Shown: in pieces, positions 34,239-46,016 of the stretch
Numbering within the stretch: position 1 is the stretch's first letter
Layout: each line of letters opens with the position of its first letter
From: Chaenocephalus aceratus
Taxonomy: Eukaryota > Chordata > Actinopteri > Perciformes > Channichthyidae
DNA length: 64,000 nucleotides
Assembly (NCBI GenBank): GCA_023974075.1
Contig: JAMFTG010000137.1
Coordinates: forward strand, 1-64,000
Direction: 5' to 3'
Made by a program: the position numbers and the translations under genes
The notes under the pieces: model-generated
What the model was told of the DNA's origin: nothing
The model's database searches: none
What the model saw: the letters and a program-made list of their open reading frames with translations, nothing else

Positions 34239-34293
34239 GGAAGGCTTCAGTAGAAGCTGCTGGGACTCCCAGCAGCTTCTACTGAAGCCTTCC
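34239..34293. repeat. Perfect 27-bp inverted repeat with a 1-bp loop
   Basis: Arms at 34,239-34,265 and 34,267-34,293 are exact reverse complements (GGAAGGCTTCAGTAGAAGCT and so on), separated by one C. Such a near-perfect palindrome would extrude as a cruciform or fold as RNA into a full hairpin. Confidence 0.95.
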
Positions 34294-34621
34294 CCAACTC
34301 CGGGGACTTCCGGCCGGGGACTCCGGGGGGCAGTATACGCCGTGAAGTGGTTTGCGGCCTGCCAGTAAACCCAAAGCAGAAGAAGAAGAAGTGACGTCAG
34401 CGGCTTCATTTGCCTAATCCTCCCCCAGGGACTTATTCCGGTGTGATCGCGATCTGTACTTAGTTCATGCGAACTAAAGAGTTCTGATGAACCTTTGTGG
34501 GAAAAGTACTGCGGTGTGAACGCGCCTATAGGCCATGGGTTCCCTCGACAAATAAGTAATGCAATTTCTCCATAGGATTCAGGAATAGCTGGAAATAGGT
34601 CTGTGGTTGAGACACATTTAA

Positions 34622-34997
34622 AGGTGGGGTAGGTAAGTTTGAGAAACCGGCTGGAGATACACTTTTTGTTATATTCCATGGAATGCTCTTAACGTCCCGA
34701 TAGCAATGAATATCTGAAGTGCTTTGACAACAAATCCATTAAAAAATGTCCTCCGTGGAAGCCGTGGCGCTGTAAAGAGCTCGACCAATCATCTGAGCCG
34801 GCTAAAGTAACTGGATGGCCTACCTGCCTGTCAGCCTTCCATCGGGGCACACACTGCCCTCGTGCCCTCATTGGTCATGTGCGCGTTCGTGTGTGTTGGA
34901 GGAGGGGCTCTGTGAGGAAGTGGCAGATTTTTTCCAGCTGTGTATTTTCAAATTCTAGCACACTCGAGCTGGTTTCTCCAAAGTGACCTACCCCACC
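34622..34997. mobile_element. TTAA-flanked miniature element (AGGTGGGGTAGG ends)
   Basis: TTAA occurs at 34,618-34,621 and 34,998-35,001. The left end AGGTGGGGTAGGTAAGTTTG and inverted right end GGTGGGGTAGGTCACTTTGG agree for most of 20 bases, the right end lacking one terminal base. Further in, GAAACCGGCT and GAAACCAGCTCGAG also pair. It is non-coding, with piggyBac-like target preference. Confidence 0.8.
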
Positions 34998-35006
34998 TTA
35001 AAGAGA

Positions 35007-35094
35007 CGGATAATCTCCAAATGTCTTTATATGTATGTATGTATACTTTTCGAATCATCATATAAAAGTAGGGTAGACATGTGGAGATTATCCG
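35007..35094. repeat. Inverted repeat, 20-bp arms
   Basis: CGGATAATCTCCAAATGTCT (35,007-35,026) and the reverse complement of 35,075-35,094 (CGGATAATCTCCACATGTCT) differ at one position. The 48-bp loop is ATGTAT-rich. Confidence 0.85.
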
Positions 35095-35402
35095 ACTGAA
35101 CAAAAACATGCTTTTTTGTCAAAGGAACCCATGCGCAGCTTACTTCCGTGTTTTAGGACGCGTCACCGTGGCACTCTATATGGACCAAAATACAATAGTT
35201 TGGAATTGAAACCAAGAAAAAGCAAGTTTTCCTCGACTTGAAATGTGAACGATGGTACAGTTTGGAAAGAGAGGATGTTTTCATGGATGCTCTTTCTTTT
35301 CTGTAAAGCACTTTGAGTTACCTTGTGTTGAAAGGAGCTTTCGAAAAATAAACTTGCCTTGCATCCTTTAATTAACAGACTGTTCGCCCAAGCTCTTTGG
35401 AC

Positions 35403-35976
35403 TAAACAAATACCTGTGTTAGCAAGAGGAAAAGCTTGGAGGTGAACAATGCTGGTGTTGCCTTCACTGACCTCTGACTGCTGGTGGTGCCTTCACTGAC
35501 CTCTGACTGCTGGTGGTGCCTTCACTGACCTCTGACTGCTGGTGTTGCCTTCACTGACCTCTGACTGCTGGTGGTGCCTTCACTGACCTCTATCTGCTGG
35601 TGGTGCCTTCACTGACCTCTGACTGCTGGTGGTGCCTTCACTGACCTCTGACTGCTGGTGGTGCCTTCACTGACCTCTGACTGCTGGTGGTGCCTTCACT
35701 GACCTCTGACTGCTGGTGGTGCCTTCACTGACCTCTGACTGCTGGTGGTGCCTTCACTGACCTCTGACTGCTGGTGGTGCCTTCACTGACCTCTGACTGC
35801 TGGTGGTGCCTTCACTGACCTCTGACTGCTGGTGGTGCCTTCACTGACCTCTGACTGCTGGTGGTGCCTTCACTGACCTCTGACTGCTGGTGGTGCCTTC
35901 ACTGACCTCTGACTGCTGGTTTAAAGTAAACAAATACCTGTGTTAGCAAAAGGAAAAGCTTGGAGGTGAACAATGC
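35403..35976. repeat. 29-bp minisatellite bracketed by a 50-bp direct repeat
   Basis: A 50-base segment starting TAAACAAATACCTGTGTTAG occurs at 35,403-35,452 and 35,927-35,976 with one difference. Between them is an array (35,449-35,922) of about 16 units of TGCTGGTGGTGCCTTCACTG + ACCTCTGAC. Two of the first three units have TGTTGCC for TGGTGCC. Confidence 0.95.
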
Positions 35977-36242
35977 AACCCGCCATCTTGATACTACTTC
36001 TAATCACATTAGAGAACGGAATGGAACTCATTGCCAAAGTACTTGGCTGAAATAGAGTGCCATCTGCTAACGAGCATGTACCCTTGTGAGCTGTGAACCC
36101 TAATTGAATTGTATCTCGTGCTTTGAACTGGTGGGTGCACTCACTCTTGGCTGATGTTGAAAGTGGATGAGATTGTTGATGATGTTGCTAATGATGTCAG
36201 GATGTATGTCTTGAATGTTGTTGTATTGTTTTAAGTGTCGGA
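35977..36242. other. No gene seen
   Basis: Short non-coding stretch. It includes three GTTGATGTTG-like words near 36,150-36,220. Confidence 0.4.
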
Positions 36243-36735
36243 CCCCAGGAAGAGTAATAATAATAATAATAATAATAATAACTGATATTTCTATAGCGCC
36301 TTTCAAGGGACCCAAGGTCGCTTTACAGGAATAGGGCGAGCACAAACAAAACAAAACAAAGGTCAGACAGACAAAACAACAGATCGATTTAAGGGCCGAA
36401 AGCCTTGGCAGACAGATGGGACTTGAGGGTCCTTTGAAGGCGTCCAGTGTGGGGATGTTGCGAATCTCCGCAGGGAGAGCGTTCCAGAGGGTGGGGGCTG
36501 CCACACTGAAGGCTCTGTCCCCGAAGGTTCGGTGCGGGGGGTGGTGAGCAGGCCAGAGTCTGAGGACCGCAGGTTCCGGGGTGGGGCATGTGGGTGGAGG
36601 ATGTCCGATAGGTACTGGGGGGCCTGGGCATGGAGGGACTTGTAGGTCAGGAGGAGGACTTTGTAGGTGATGCGGGACTTGACCGGCAACCGGTGGAGGT
36701 GGATGAGGGTGGGAGTGAGTAGCTTTTGTCAAGAG
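36243..36735 (-). pseudogene. L2-like LINE 3' remnant: C-terminus of the reverse-transcriptase protein plus 3' tail
   Basis: On the minus strand one frame gives ITYKVLLLTYKSLHAQAPQY and LSDILHP, and after a frameshift another gives TFGDRAFSVAAPTLWNALPA and EIRNIPTLDAFK. A third frame gives LKSHLSAKAF. In this order these are the hallmark of the region after the reverse-transcriptase domain in L2/CR1-group LINEs, which copy RNA into DNA at the target site. The untranslated tail with CCTTGGGTCCCTTGAAAGGC, GCTATAGAAATATCAG and an (ATT)n run follows (36,255-36,285), as expected for an L2 3' end. The palm domain and endonuclease are missing, so the copy is 5'-truncated, frameshifted and inactive. 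Confidence 0.85.
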
Positions 36736-37093
36736 CAAAAGCTACCGGGGATCCTAAATAAACATAAATCACAACTTTGCACGAGATGAAGCCGCATTTC
36801 TTACGTCGCGAGTTGATTCCAGGAATGTGTTGATTTTCAGGAATACTGAGTCGTACAGCAACACATGTTCACTTGTTTTATCGGCAGACTTATTGCGAGC
36901 AAAAACACCTTGTCTTCATCATTCTTTTACTTGGTTTTGGAGCAGCATTTGTACTGTACTTCTAGAAATACCCATCCCCTCGTGCTGAAACAAACAGGTT
37001 AGGAGGGAGTTTGAACATCTGGATCTGATCAGGAGATGGGATGAAGAGGAGGTGTGATGAGGTCTTTGGATTGGCTCTCCTGGCTATGGATGT
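36736..37093. other. No gene seen
   Basis: Short non-coding spacer between the LINE remnant and the GGA-rich array. Confidence 0.45.
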
Positions 37094-40000
37094 GATGAAA
37101 GGAGGTGGATGGGGAGGAGGAGGTGGATGAGGAGGAGGTGGAGGAGGTAGATGAGGAGGAGGTGGATGGAGAGGAGGTGGATCATGAAAGGAGGTGGATG
37201 GGGAGGAGGTGGATGGGGAGGAGGTGAATGGGGAGGAGGTGGATGAGGAGGAGGTGGATCATGAAAGGAGGTGGATGGGGAGGAGGTGGATGATGAAAAG
37301 AGGTGGATGATGAAAGGAGGTGGATGGGGAGGAGGTGGATGGGGAGGAGGTGGATGGGGAGGAGGTGGATGATGAAAGGAGGTGGATGATGAAAGGAGGT
37401 GGATGGGGAGGAGGTGGATGGGGAGGAGGTGGATGATGAAAGGAGGTGGATGATGAAAGGAGGTGGATGGGAGGAGGTGGATGGGGAGGAGGTGGATGGG
37501 GAGGAGGTGGATGAGGAGGAGGTGGATGATGAAAGGAGGTGGATGAGGAGGAGGTGGTTGAGGAGGAGGTGGATGAGGAGGAGGTGGATCATGAAAGGAG
37601 GTGGATGGGGAGGAGGTGGATCATGAAAGGAAGTGGATGAGGAGGAGGTGGTTGAGGAGGAGGTGGATGAGGAGGAGGTGGATCATGAAAGGAGGTGGAT
37701 GGGGAGGAGGTGGATCATGAAAGGAAGTGGATGAGGAGGAGGTGGTTGAGGAGGAGGTGGATGGGGAGGAGGTGGATGGGGAGGAGGTGGATGATGAAAG
37801 GAGGTGGATGATGAAAGGAGGTGGATGGGGAGGAGGTGGATGGGGAGGAGGTGGATGGGGAGGAGTGGGATGATGAAGAGGAGGTGGATGATGAAAGGAG
37901 GTGGATGGGGAGGAGGTGGATGGGGAGGAGGTGGATGGGGAGGAGGTGGATGGGGGGAGGTGGATGAGGAGGAGGGGATGATGAAAGGAGGTGGAATGAG
38001 GAGGAGGTGGTTGAGGAGGAGGTGGATGAGGAGGAGGTGGATGATGAAAGGAGGTGGATGAGGAGGAGGGGGATGGGGAGGAGGTGGATGATTGAAAGGA
38101 GGTGGATCATGAAAGGAGGTGGATGAGGAGGAGGTGGATAGGGGGAGGTGGATGGGGAGGATGGTGGTTGAGGAGGAGGTGGATGGGGAGGAGGTGGATG
38201 AGGAGGAGGTGGATGGGGAGGAGGTGGTTGGAGGAGGAGGTGGATGGGGAGGAGGGTGGTTGAGGAGAGGTGGATCATGAAAGGAGGTGGATGGGAAGGA
38301 GGTGGATGATGAAAGGAGGTGGATGAGGAGGAGGTGGATGAGGAGGAGGTGGTTGAGGAGGAGGGGATCATGAAAGGAGGTGGATGGGAAGGAGGTGGAT
38401 GAGGAGGAGGTGGGGGAGGAGGGGTGGTTGAGGAGGAGGTGGATCATGAAAGGAGGTGGATGGGAAGGAGGTGGATGAGGAGGAGGTGGATGGGGAGGAG
38501 GTGGATTTGGGAGGAGGGGATGAGGAAGAGGAAGAGGTGGATTGAAAGGAGGTGGTTGAGGAGGAGGTGGATCATGAAAGGAGGGGATGGAGGTGAGGAG
38601 GTGGATGATGAAAGGAGTGTGGATGAGGAGGAGGTGGTTGAGGAGGAGGTGGTGGTCGTGAAAGGAGGTGAATGGGGAGGAGGTGGATCATGAAAGGAAG
38701 TGGATGAGGAGGAGGTGGTTGAGGAGGAGGTGGAGAGGGAGGAGTGGATCATGAAAGGAGGTGGGATGGGGAGGACGGTGGATGATGAAAGGAGGTGGAT
38801 GAGGAGGAGGTGGATCATGAAAGGAGGTGGATGGGAGGAGGGGTGGATCATGAAAGGAGGTGGATGAGGCGGTGGATGGGGAGGAGGTGGATGAGGAGGA
38901 GGTGGATCATGAAAGGAGGTGGATGGGGAGGAGGTGGATGATGAAAGGAGGTGGATGAGGAGGATGTGGATGGGGAGGAGGTGGATTGGGGAGGTGGATG
39001 AGGAAGGGAAGAGGTGACATTGAAAGGAGGTGGATGGGAAGGAGGTGGATGATGAAAGGAGGTGGATTGGGGAGGAGGTGGATGATGAAAGGAGGTGGAT
39101 GGGGAGGAGGTGGATGATAAGGAGGTGGATGAGGAGGAGGTGGTTGAGGGGGGTGGATCATGAAAGGAGGTGGATGGGGAGGAGGTGGATGAGGAGGAGG
39201 TGGATCGTGAAAGGAGGTGGATGGGAGGAGGTGGATCATGAAAGGAAGTGGATGAGGAGGAGGTGGTTGAGGAGGAGGTGGATGAGGAGGAGGTGATCTG
39301 AAAGGAGGTGGATGGAGGAGGTGGATGATGAAAGGAGGTGGATGGGGAGGAGTGGATGGGGAGGAGGTGGATGATGAAAGGGTGGATGATGAAAGGAGGT
39401 GGATGGGGAGGAGGTGGATGATGAAAGGAGGTGGATGAGGAGGGGAGGTGGATGATGAAAGGAGTGGATGAGGAGGAGGTGGATGAGGAGGTGGATGGGG
39501 AGGAGGTGTGATGATGAAAGGAGGTGGATCATGAAAGGAGGTGGATGAGGAGGAGGTGGATCATGAAAGAAGGTGGATGGGAAGAGTGGATGGGGAGGAG
39601 GTGGACTGATGAAAGGCGGTGGATGATGAAAGGAGGTGGCTGGGGAGGAGGTGGATGATGAAAGGAGGTGGATGATGAAAGGAGGTGGAGGGGAGGAGGT
39701 GGATGGGAGGAGGTGGATGGGGAGGAGGTGGATGCGGAGGTGTTGGATGATGAAGGAGGTGGATGGAGGAGGAGGTGGATGAGGAGGAGGTGGATGGGGA
39801 GGAGGTGGATGATGAAAGGAGGTGGATGATGAAAGGAGGTGGATGGGGAGGAGGTGGATGATGAAAGGAGGGGGATGATGAAAGGAGGTGGATGGGGAGG
39901 AGGTGGATGAGGAGGAGGGGATGGGGGGGTGGTGATGATGAAAGGAGGTGGATCATGAAAGGAGGTGGATGAGGAGGAGGTGGATCATGAAAGAAGGTGG

Positions 40001-42168
40001 ATGGGGAAGAGGTGGATGGGGAGGAGGTGGATGATGAAAGGGAGGTGGATGATGAAAGGAGGTGGATGGGGAGGAGGTGGATGATTGAAAGGAGGGGATG
40101 ATGAAGGAGGTGGATGGGGAGGAGGTGGATGGGGAGGAGGTGGATGGGGAGGAGGTGGATGATGAAAGGAGGTGGATCATGAAAGGAGGTGGATGAGGAG
40201 GAGGTGGATCATGAAAGAAGGTGGATGGGGAAGAGGTGGATGGGAGGGAGGAGGTGGATGATGAAAGGAGGTGGATTGGGAAGGAGGGGATGGGAGGAGG
40301 TGGATGATGAAAGGAGGTGGATGATGAAAGGAGGTGGATGGGGAGGAGGTGGATGGGGAGGAGGGTGGATGAGGAGGAGGTGGATGATGAAAGGAGGTGG
40401 ATGAGGAGGAGGTGGTTGAGGAGGAGGTGGATGAGGAGGAGGTGGATGGGGAGGAGGTGGATGATGAAAGGAGGTGGATGAGGAGGAGGTGGATCATGAA
40501 ATGAGGTGGTGGGGAGGAGGTGGATGGGGAGGAGGTGGTGATGATGAAAGGAGGTGGATGAGGAGGAGGTGGATGAGGAGGATGAGAGTGGATGGGGAGG
40601 AGGGGTGATTGATGAAAGGAGGTGGATCATGAAAGGAGGCTGGATGAGGAGGAGGTGGATGGGGAGGAGGTGGTTTGAGGAGGCGTGGATGGGGGAGGAG
40701 GTGGATGATGAAAGGAGGTGGATGAGGAGGAGGTGGATGAGGAGGAGGGATGGAGAGGGGGAGGAGGTGGTTGAGGAGGAGGTGGATGAGGAGGAGGTGG
40801 ATGGGGAGGAGGTGGATGATTGAAAGGAGGTGGATTGAGGAGAGGTGGATCATGAAATGAGGTGGATGGGGAGGAGGTGGATGGGGGAGGAGGTGGATGA
40901 TGAAAGGAGGGGGATGAGGAGGAGGTGGATGAGGAGGAGGTGGATGGGGAGGAGGTGGATGATGAAAGGAGGTGGATCATGAAAGGAGGTGGATGAGGAG
41001 TGAGGTGGATGGGGAGGAGGTGGTTGAGGAGGAGGTGGATGGGGAGGAGGTGGATGATGAAAGGAGGTGGATGAGGAGGAGGTGGATGAGGAGGAGGTGG
41101 ATGGGGAGGAGGTGGTTGAGGAGGAGGTGGATCATGAAAGGAGGTGGATGGGAAGGAGGTGGATGGATGAAAGGAGGTGGATGGGGAGGAGGTGGATGGG
41201 GAGGAGGTGGATGAGGAGGAGGTGGATGATGAAAGGAGGGTGGATGAGGAGGAGGAGGTGGTTGAGGAGGAGGTGGATGAGGAGGAGGTGGATGGGGAGG
41301 AGGTGGATGATGAAAGGAGGTGGATGAGGAGGAGGTGGATCATGAAATGAGGTGGATGGGGAGGAGGTGGATGGGGAGGAGGTGGATGATGAAAGGAGGT
41401 GGATGAGGAGGAGGTGGATGAGGAGGAGGTGGATGGGGAGGAGGTGGATGATGAAAGGAGGTGGATCATGAAAGGAGGTGGATGAGGAGGAGGTGGATGG
41501 GGAGGAGGTGGTTGAGGAGGAGGTGGATGGGGAGGAGGTGGATGATGAAAGGAGGTGGATGAGGAGGAGGTGGATGAGGAGGAGGTGGATGGGGAGGAGG
41601 TGGTTGAGGAGGAGGTGGATCATGAAAGGAGGTGGATGGGAAGGAGGTGGATGATGAAAGGAGGTGGATGAGGAGGAGGTGGATGATGAAAGGAGGTGTA
41701 TGAGGAGGAGGTGGATGGGGAGGAGGTGGATGATGAAAGGAGGTGGATGAGGAGGAGGTGGATGGAGAGGAGGTGGATGATGAAAGGAGGTGGATGGGAA
41801 GGAGGTGGATCATGAAAGGAGGTGGATGGGAAGGAGGTGGATCATGAAAGGAGGTGGATGAGGAGGAGGTGGATGGGGAGGAGGTGGATGGGGAGGAGGT
41901 GGATGAGGAGGAGGAGGATGAGGAGGAGGTGGATGAGGAGGAGGTGGATGGGGAGGAGGTGGATGGGGAGGAGGTGGATGAGGAGGAGGTGGATGAGGAG
42001 GAGGTGGATGAGGAGGAGGTGGATGAGGAGGAGGTGGATGGGGAGGAGGTGGATGGGGAGGAGGTGGATGAGGAGGAGGTGGATGAGGAGGAGGTGGATG
42101 AGGAGGAGGTGGATGGGAGGAGGTGGATGGGGAGGAGGTGGATGAGGAGGAGGTGGATGGGGAGGAGG
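37094..42168. repeat. Large GGA-rich minisatellite of mixed 15- and 17-bp units
   Basis: Four unit types alternate: GTGGATGAGGAGGAG, GTGGATGGGGAGGAG (15 bp), GTGGATGATGAAAGGAG and GTGGATCATGAAAGGAG (17 bp), with GTGGTTGAGGAGGAG as a fifth. About 300 units span 5.1 kb. The plus strand is nearly all purine plus T. Some unit series are duplicated as blocks, for example that starting GTGGATCATGAAATGAGGTG near 40,847 and again near 41,338. Dozens of open frames on both strands (HPPPP, IHLLP, MDEEEVDGEE) are artefacts. The 41,840-42,168 end is the most regular, almost all 15-bp units. Confidence 0.97.
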
Positions 42169-43388
42169 CAGCATGAACACCTGAAATCACGCTGACTGCA
42201 GGAGAGAGGAGAGCCATTTTAAAGTGTGGCTGCAGCTCGCTGATTGGCTGCTGGAGAATGAGGGGAATGTAAGGTTAACAGGAAGCCCGTGATGAGCTGA
42301 TTATGAGCAGCTGCGGGCCGACCGAATGTATCCCAGTGTTCCTGAAAGCACTTGCGCTGATCTTCCTTGGAGGCGTGTTCATAATGAAAACCATATATTG
42401 TGGGAGGGTGAGGGTTTAAGTGGGGTTTCCTGGAGCTTTGGGGGAAAAGCAGGGGCTCTCAACTTTTATTGTTGTGATTTTCCACCACTTTGTCCAATAC
42501 TGACGGAGGGTCTGAGCGGAGAATAAAAACGTCTAAACTTCCCACCGTTTATTCTGCATCTCAGAGACATCTCAGGCTTCATGAGAAACGGATGCCTGTT
42601 CCTGAAGGCTGTGGAAGAGGAGTGTGAACAAACACATCGAGACAGACTTTCACACACTTACTATTTGGCGCTAGAGAAATGAAGGATGGAGCAGAACCTC
42701 ATAAAGCACCAATAAAACTATCCAGCAAAGGGGAGAGTGGAAAAAATATACAGGACGCAACAAGAAACAAAACAAGACAATTGAGGGAAGAGGAAAGGAT
42801 GTAACCTGAGAAAGTGTTAAAAACATCTAATGAAAGCCAGGAAGGATCTCACACGATGATTAATAATGCTGAATATGTTAATGTAAAGCGTCCATCAGAG
42901 AGATTAGCTGTCCCTTCGTCTCGCTGACTAATTGTGCCGTGGGACCACTTAACTCGGAGAGAAAAAGCCACAACAGACGAGTCTATGAATACAAAATACT
43001 TTACAGGAAACAAGAGCTCTTGTATCGTCACACACAAACAAGCTCATCAGAAATCCCAAATGCCCCCAGGCTACTTTTCAACCCCACGGTCATTTCTACA
43101 TTTGAATGAATTAAAAATAGGAATATATTGTTCATGAGCCGTGTCCCAAATGGTGGGAAACTGTACACGTCAACGAGTGCTTTCTGAGCGTTGAATCTCC
43201 AATAGTTTTTGTTAAACTGTGCCAAAAGTGTTTCAAATAAAACATCTCCAAACATTGTTTTTCTTCCATTATAAGAAATATGTTTTACTTTCTGACTTGT
43301 TGAGTTGATCATTTTGAATGCTTTTATATAGCCTATTCTGTCTGAAGATGTGTTGGGATCATGAAAGTTCTCCCTAACATCAACATTT
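42169..43388. other. No gene seen; shared 37-bp word
   Basis: Non-coding sequence. Bases 42,495-42,531 (CAATACTGACGGAGGGTCTG...) match 22,501-22,537 at 35 of 37 positions. The frames at 43,028-43,456 and elsewhere have no domain. Confidence 0.5.
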
Positions 43389-45205
43389 GTACAGATACTT
43401 GTGTTTAAAGATACTCTGGTGAAAGTAGAAGTATTGACTATAACTTCTTTACTCAAGTGAAAGTAAAGAGGCTTTGAAGTGTACTTCAGGAGAAAGTACC
43501 CATAGCTAGCAGCTGCTTTAAAGAGTACCTGACCTCCCTTTATATCAATAGAACAATAATGTCATTGTTAGCTAATGAATGTTTCCATGCTGAACAACGG
43601 CAACATGACAACGTTTCCATTGGTCCCTCTTCTTTAGAGAAGACCAGGAAGTGATGGATACACGGATCGTGTTCCAACCAATAGGCACGCAGTGACTCTA
43701 AAGAATAATGACCACGCACCAACACACATTCAGACTAAAGGAACCAGCTGTTTGGGAAATGAGAGAAGTAGAAAGTACAGGTATTGAGTTCAACATGTGA
43801 GAAGTAGAAAAGTACAGGTATTTGAGTTCAACATGTGAGAAGTAGAAAAGTACAGGTATTTGAGTTCAACATGTAAGAAGTAGGAAAGTACAGGTATTTG
43901 AGTTCAACATGTAAGAAGTAGAAAGTACAGTATTTGAGTTCAACATGTAAGAAGTAGAAAAGTACAGGTATTTGAGTCAACATGTGAGAGTAGAAGTACA
44001 GGTATTTGAGTTCAACATGTAAGAAGTAGAAAAGTACAAGGTATTTGAGTTCAACATGAGAGAAGTAGAAAGTACAGGTATTTGAGTTCAACATGTAAGA
44101 AGTAGAAAGTACAGGTATTTGTGTTCAACATGTAAGAAAGTAGAAAGTACAGGTATTTGAGTTCAACATGTAAGAAGTAGAAAGTACAGGTATTTGAGTT
44201 CAACATGTAAGAAGTAGAAGTACGGATTGAGTAGAAAGTACAGGTATTTGGTTCAACATGTAAGAAGTAGAAAGTACAGGTATTTGGTTCAACATGTAAG
44301 AAGTAGAAAGTACGGTATTTGAGTTCAACATGTAAGAAGTAGAAAGTACAGGTATTTGGTTCAACATGTAAGAGTAGATAAAGTAGTAGAACAGAAATAG
44401 AAAGAAAGTACAGGTATTGAGTATTTGACATATGAAGTATTATTTGAGTTCAACATGTAAGAAGTACGTAAAGTCAGGTATTTGTGTTCAACATGTGAGA
44501 AGTAGAAAGTACAGGTATTTGGGTTCAACATGTAAGAAGTAGAAAGTACAGGTATTTGAGTTCAACATGTAAGAAGTAGAAAGTACAGGTATTTGAGTTC
44601 AACATGTAAGAAGTAGAAAGTACAGGTATTTGTGTTCAACATGTAAGAAGTAGAAAGTACAGGTATTTGAGTTCAACATGTAAGAAGTAGAAAGTACAGG
44701 TATTTGGGTTCAACATGTAAGAAGTAGAAAGTACAGGTATTTGAGTTCAACATGTAAGAAGTAGAAAGTACAGGTATTTGAGTTCAACATGTGAGAAGTA
44801 GAAAGTACAGGTATTTGGGTTTCAACATGTAAGAAGTAGAAAGTACAGGTATTTGAGTTCAACATGTAGAAGTAGAAAGTACAGGTATTGTGTTCAAACA
44901 TGTGAGAAAGTAGAAAAAGTACAGGTATTTGGGTTCAACATGTAAGAAGTAGAAAGTACAGGTATTTGAGTTCAACATGTAAGAAGTAGAAAGTACAGGT
45001 ATTTGTGTTCAACATGTAAGAAGTAGAAAGTACAGGTATTTAGTTCAACATGTAAGAAGTAGAAAGTACAGGTATTTGTGTTCAAAGTGTAAGAAGTCAA
45101 AGTAAAAAGTGGTCAGAAGTAGTAAAGTAAAGTACTGATACCAGAAAAATGTACTTAAGTACAGTAACGAAAGTATTGTACTCCAGTACTTCCCATCCCT
45201 GCATT
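43389..45205. mobile_element. Composite minisatellite-bearing element, copy B
   Basis: It starts with GTACAGATACTTGTGTTTAA, the body seen in copy A. It retains about 175 bases (43,585-43,760) that copy A lacks, then has the 37-mer array and the right end TACTCCAGTACTTCCCATCC. It has no 27-mer array at the left, and I found no flanking direct repeat, so the left end may be truncated. Confidence 0.7.
43761..45096. repeat. 37-bp minisatellite, array 2, about 36 copies
   Basis: Same unit as array 1. The region 43,860-44,470 is full of one-base losses and a scrambled patch near 44,370-44,440. From 44,480 to 44,800 units are nearly perfect. Confidence 0.95.
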
Positions 45206-45365
45206 TTGGAACAATCTATCCGTTTAGTTTGAACAGAAGGTACGTATGGAGTCACCAATTATGATTGCTGTAACATTTGCTTACAACTAATGGTACTCAA
45301 GAAACTAAGATTATAACTTCCCTAGTGATAAGGATGTGAATCTGCTGTTGCCTCTCAGTGTCCGT

Positions 45366-45775
45366 GCAGATGCTGCATTGCAGATACATATTGTGGTTGT
45401 GATGAAATCTATTAAACACGGTGCCAGTCTTCATCTGAAGGTAAACAGATTATCCATCAGCATTAGGATGTGAATGGAAGCCGTGTGAAGTATTGACGGA
45501 TCAAATGAAAGCAGTGGACAGAGCCGAGGGAACGTTTATTTCAGTTCATTCAGAAATAAAGGATGGGTGATATTACAGCCTAGGGATGTGTGTCTGTGGA
45601 GCTTTTCTCTGGCATATAAGCACTTCAATTTGACCTCAATATCTAATATATTACACCTTGGTTGTATGAAAACCAGCGTGGCCTGCTTCGCTTTCCCATT
45701 ACCCTGAGTTTGACATTGTTTGTTCGATACAAAATGGTGAATATCATCACCTTGTGTTATAGATGCTGATGACAG
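45366..45775. repeat. Diverged segmental duplication, copy 1
   Basis: Shared with 46,952-47,332 in the same order: GCAGATGCTGCATTGCAGAT, AAACACGGTGCC, CTTCATCTGAA, TATTGACGGATCAAATGAAA, GGGTGATATTACAGCC, GACATATAAGCA-like, and CGATACAAAATGGTGAATAT. Many substitutions and small gaps show it is old. Confidence 0.85.
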
Positions 45776-45955
45776 AGGACTGATTTCAAGCTAATTTAGG
45801 CTTTCAAATGCAGTCCAATTTGTATGAAGATTGCATGCTTACTAGAAAATAATTATATATCTTTATCCCTTTTAAAAATATATATATATTTCAATGTATT
45901 AAGGACTCAGTACCAAAGAGAAGATCAAAGGTTACAACTCGCAGTTCTATGAGGA

Positions 45956-46016
45956 TGTGCTATGCTAATGTCCACATGCTAACATGCTAACATGCTAACA
46001 TTCTAATATGCTAAAG
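45956..46016. repeat. Short ACATGCTAAC-type tandem repeat
   Basis: About five units of ATGCTAA with an AC or CACATG linker, decaying to ATTCTAATATGCTAA at the right. Confidence 0.85.

Larger units (their letters stand above)
34534..35133. mobile_element. Candidate outer element disrupted by a nested TTAA element
   Basis: CATGGGTTCCCTCGACAAAT at 34,534 is mirrored on the other strand by CATGGGTTCCTTTGACAAAA (35,111-35,133). The 23-bp arms agree at 20 positions. Between them sits the TTAA element and a further hairpin. I interpret this as an older inverted-repeat element with a later insertion. Target duplications for the outer element were not found. Confidence 0.45.

Noticed and set aside
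37182..42217. Proline/histidine-rich and acidic DEEEVDGEE frames on both strands
   Set aside because: Translations of the GGA-rich minisatellite.
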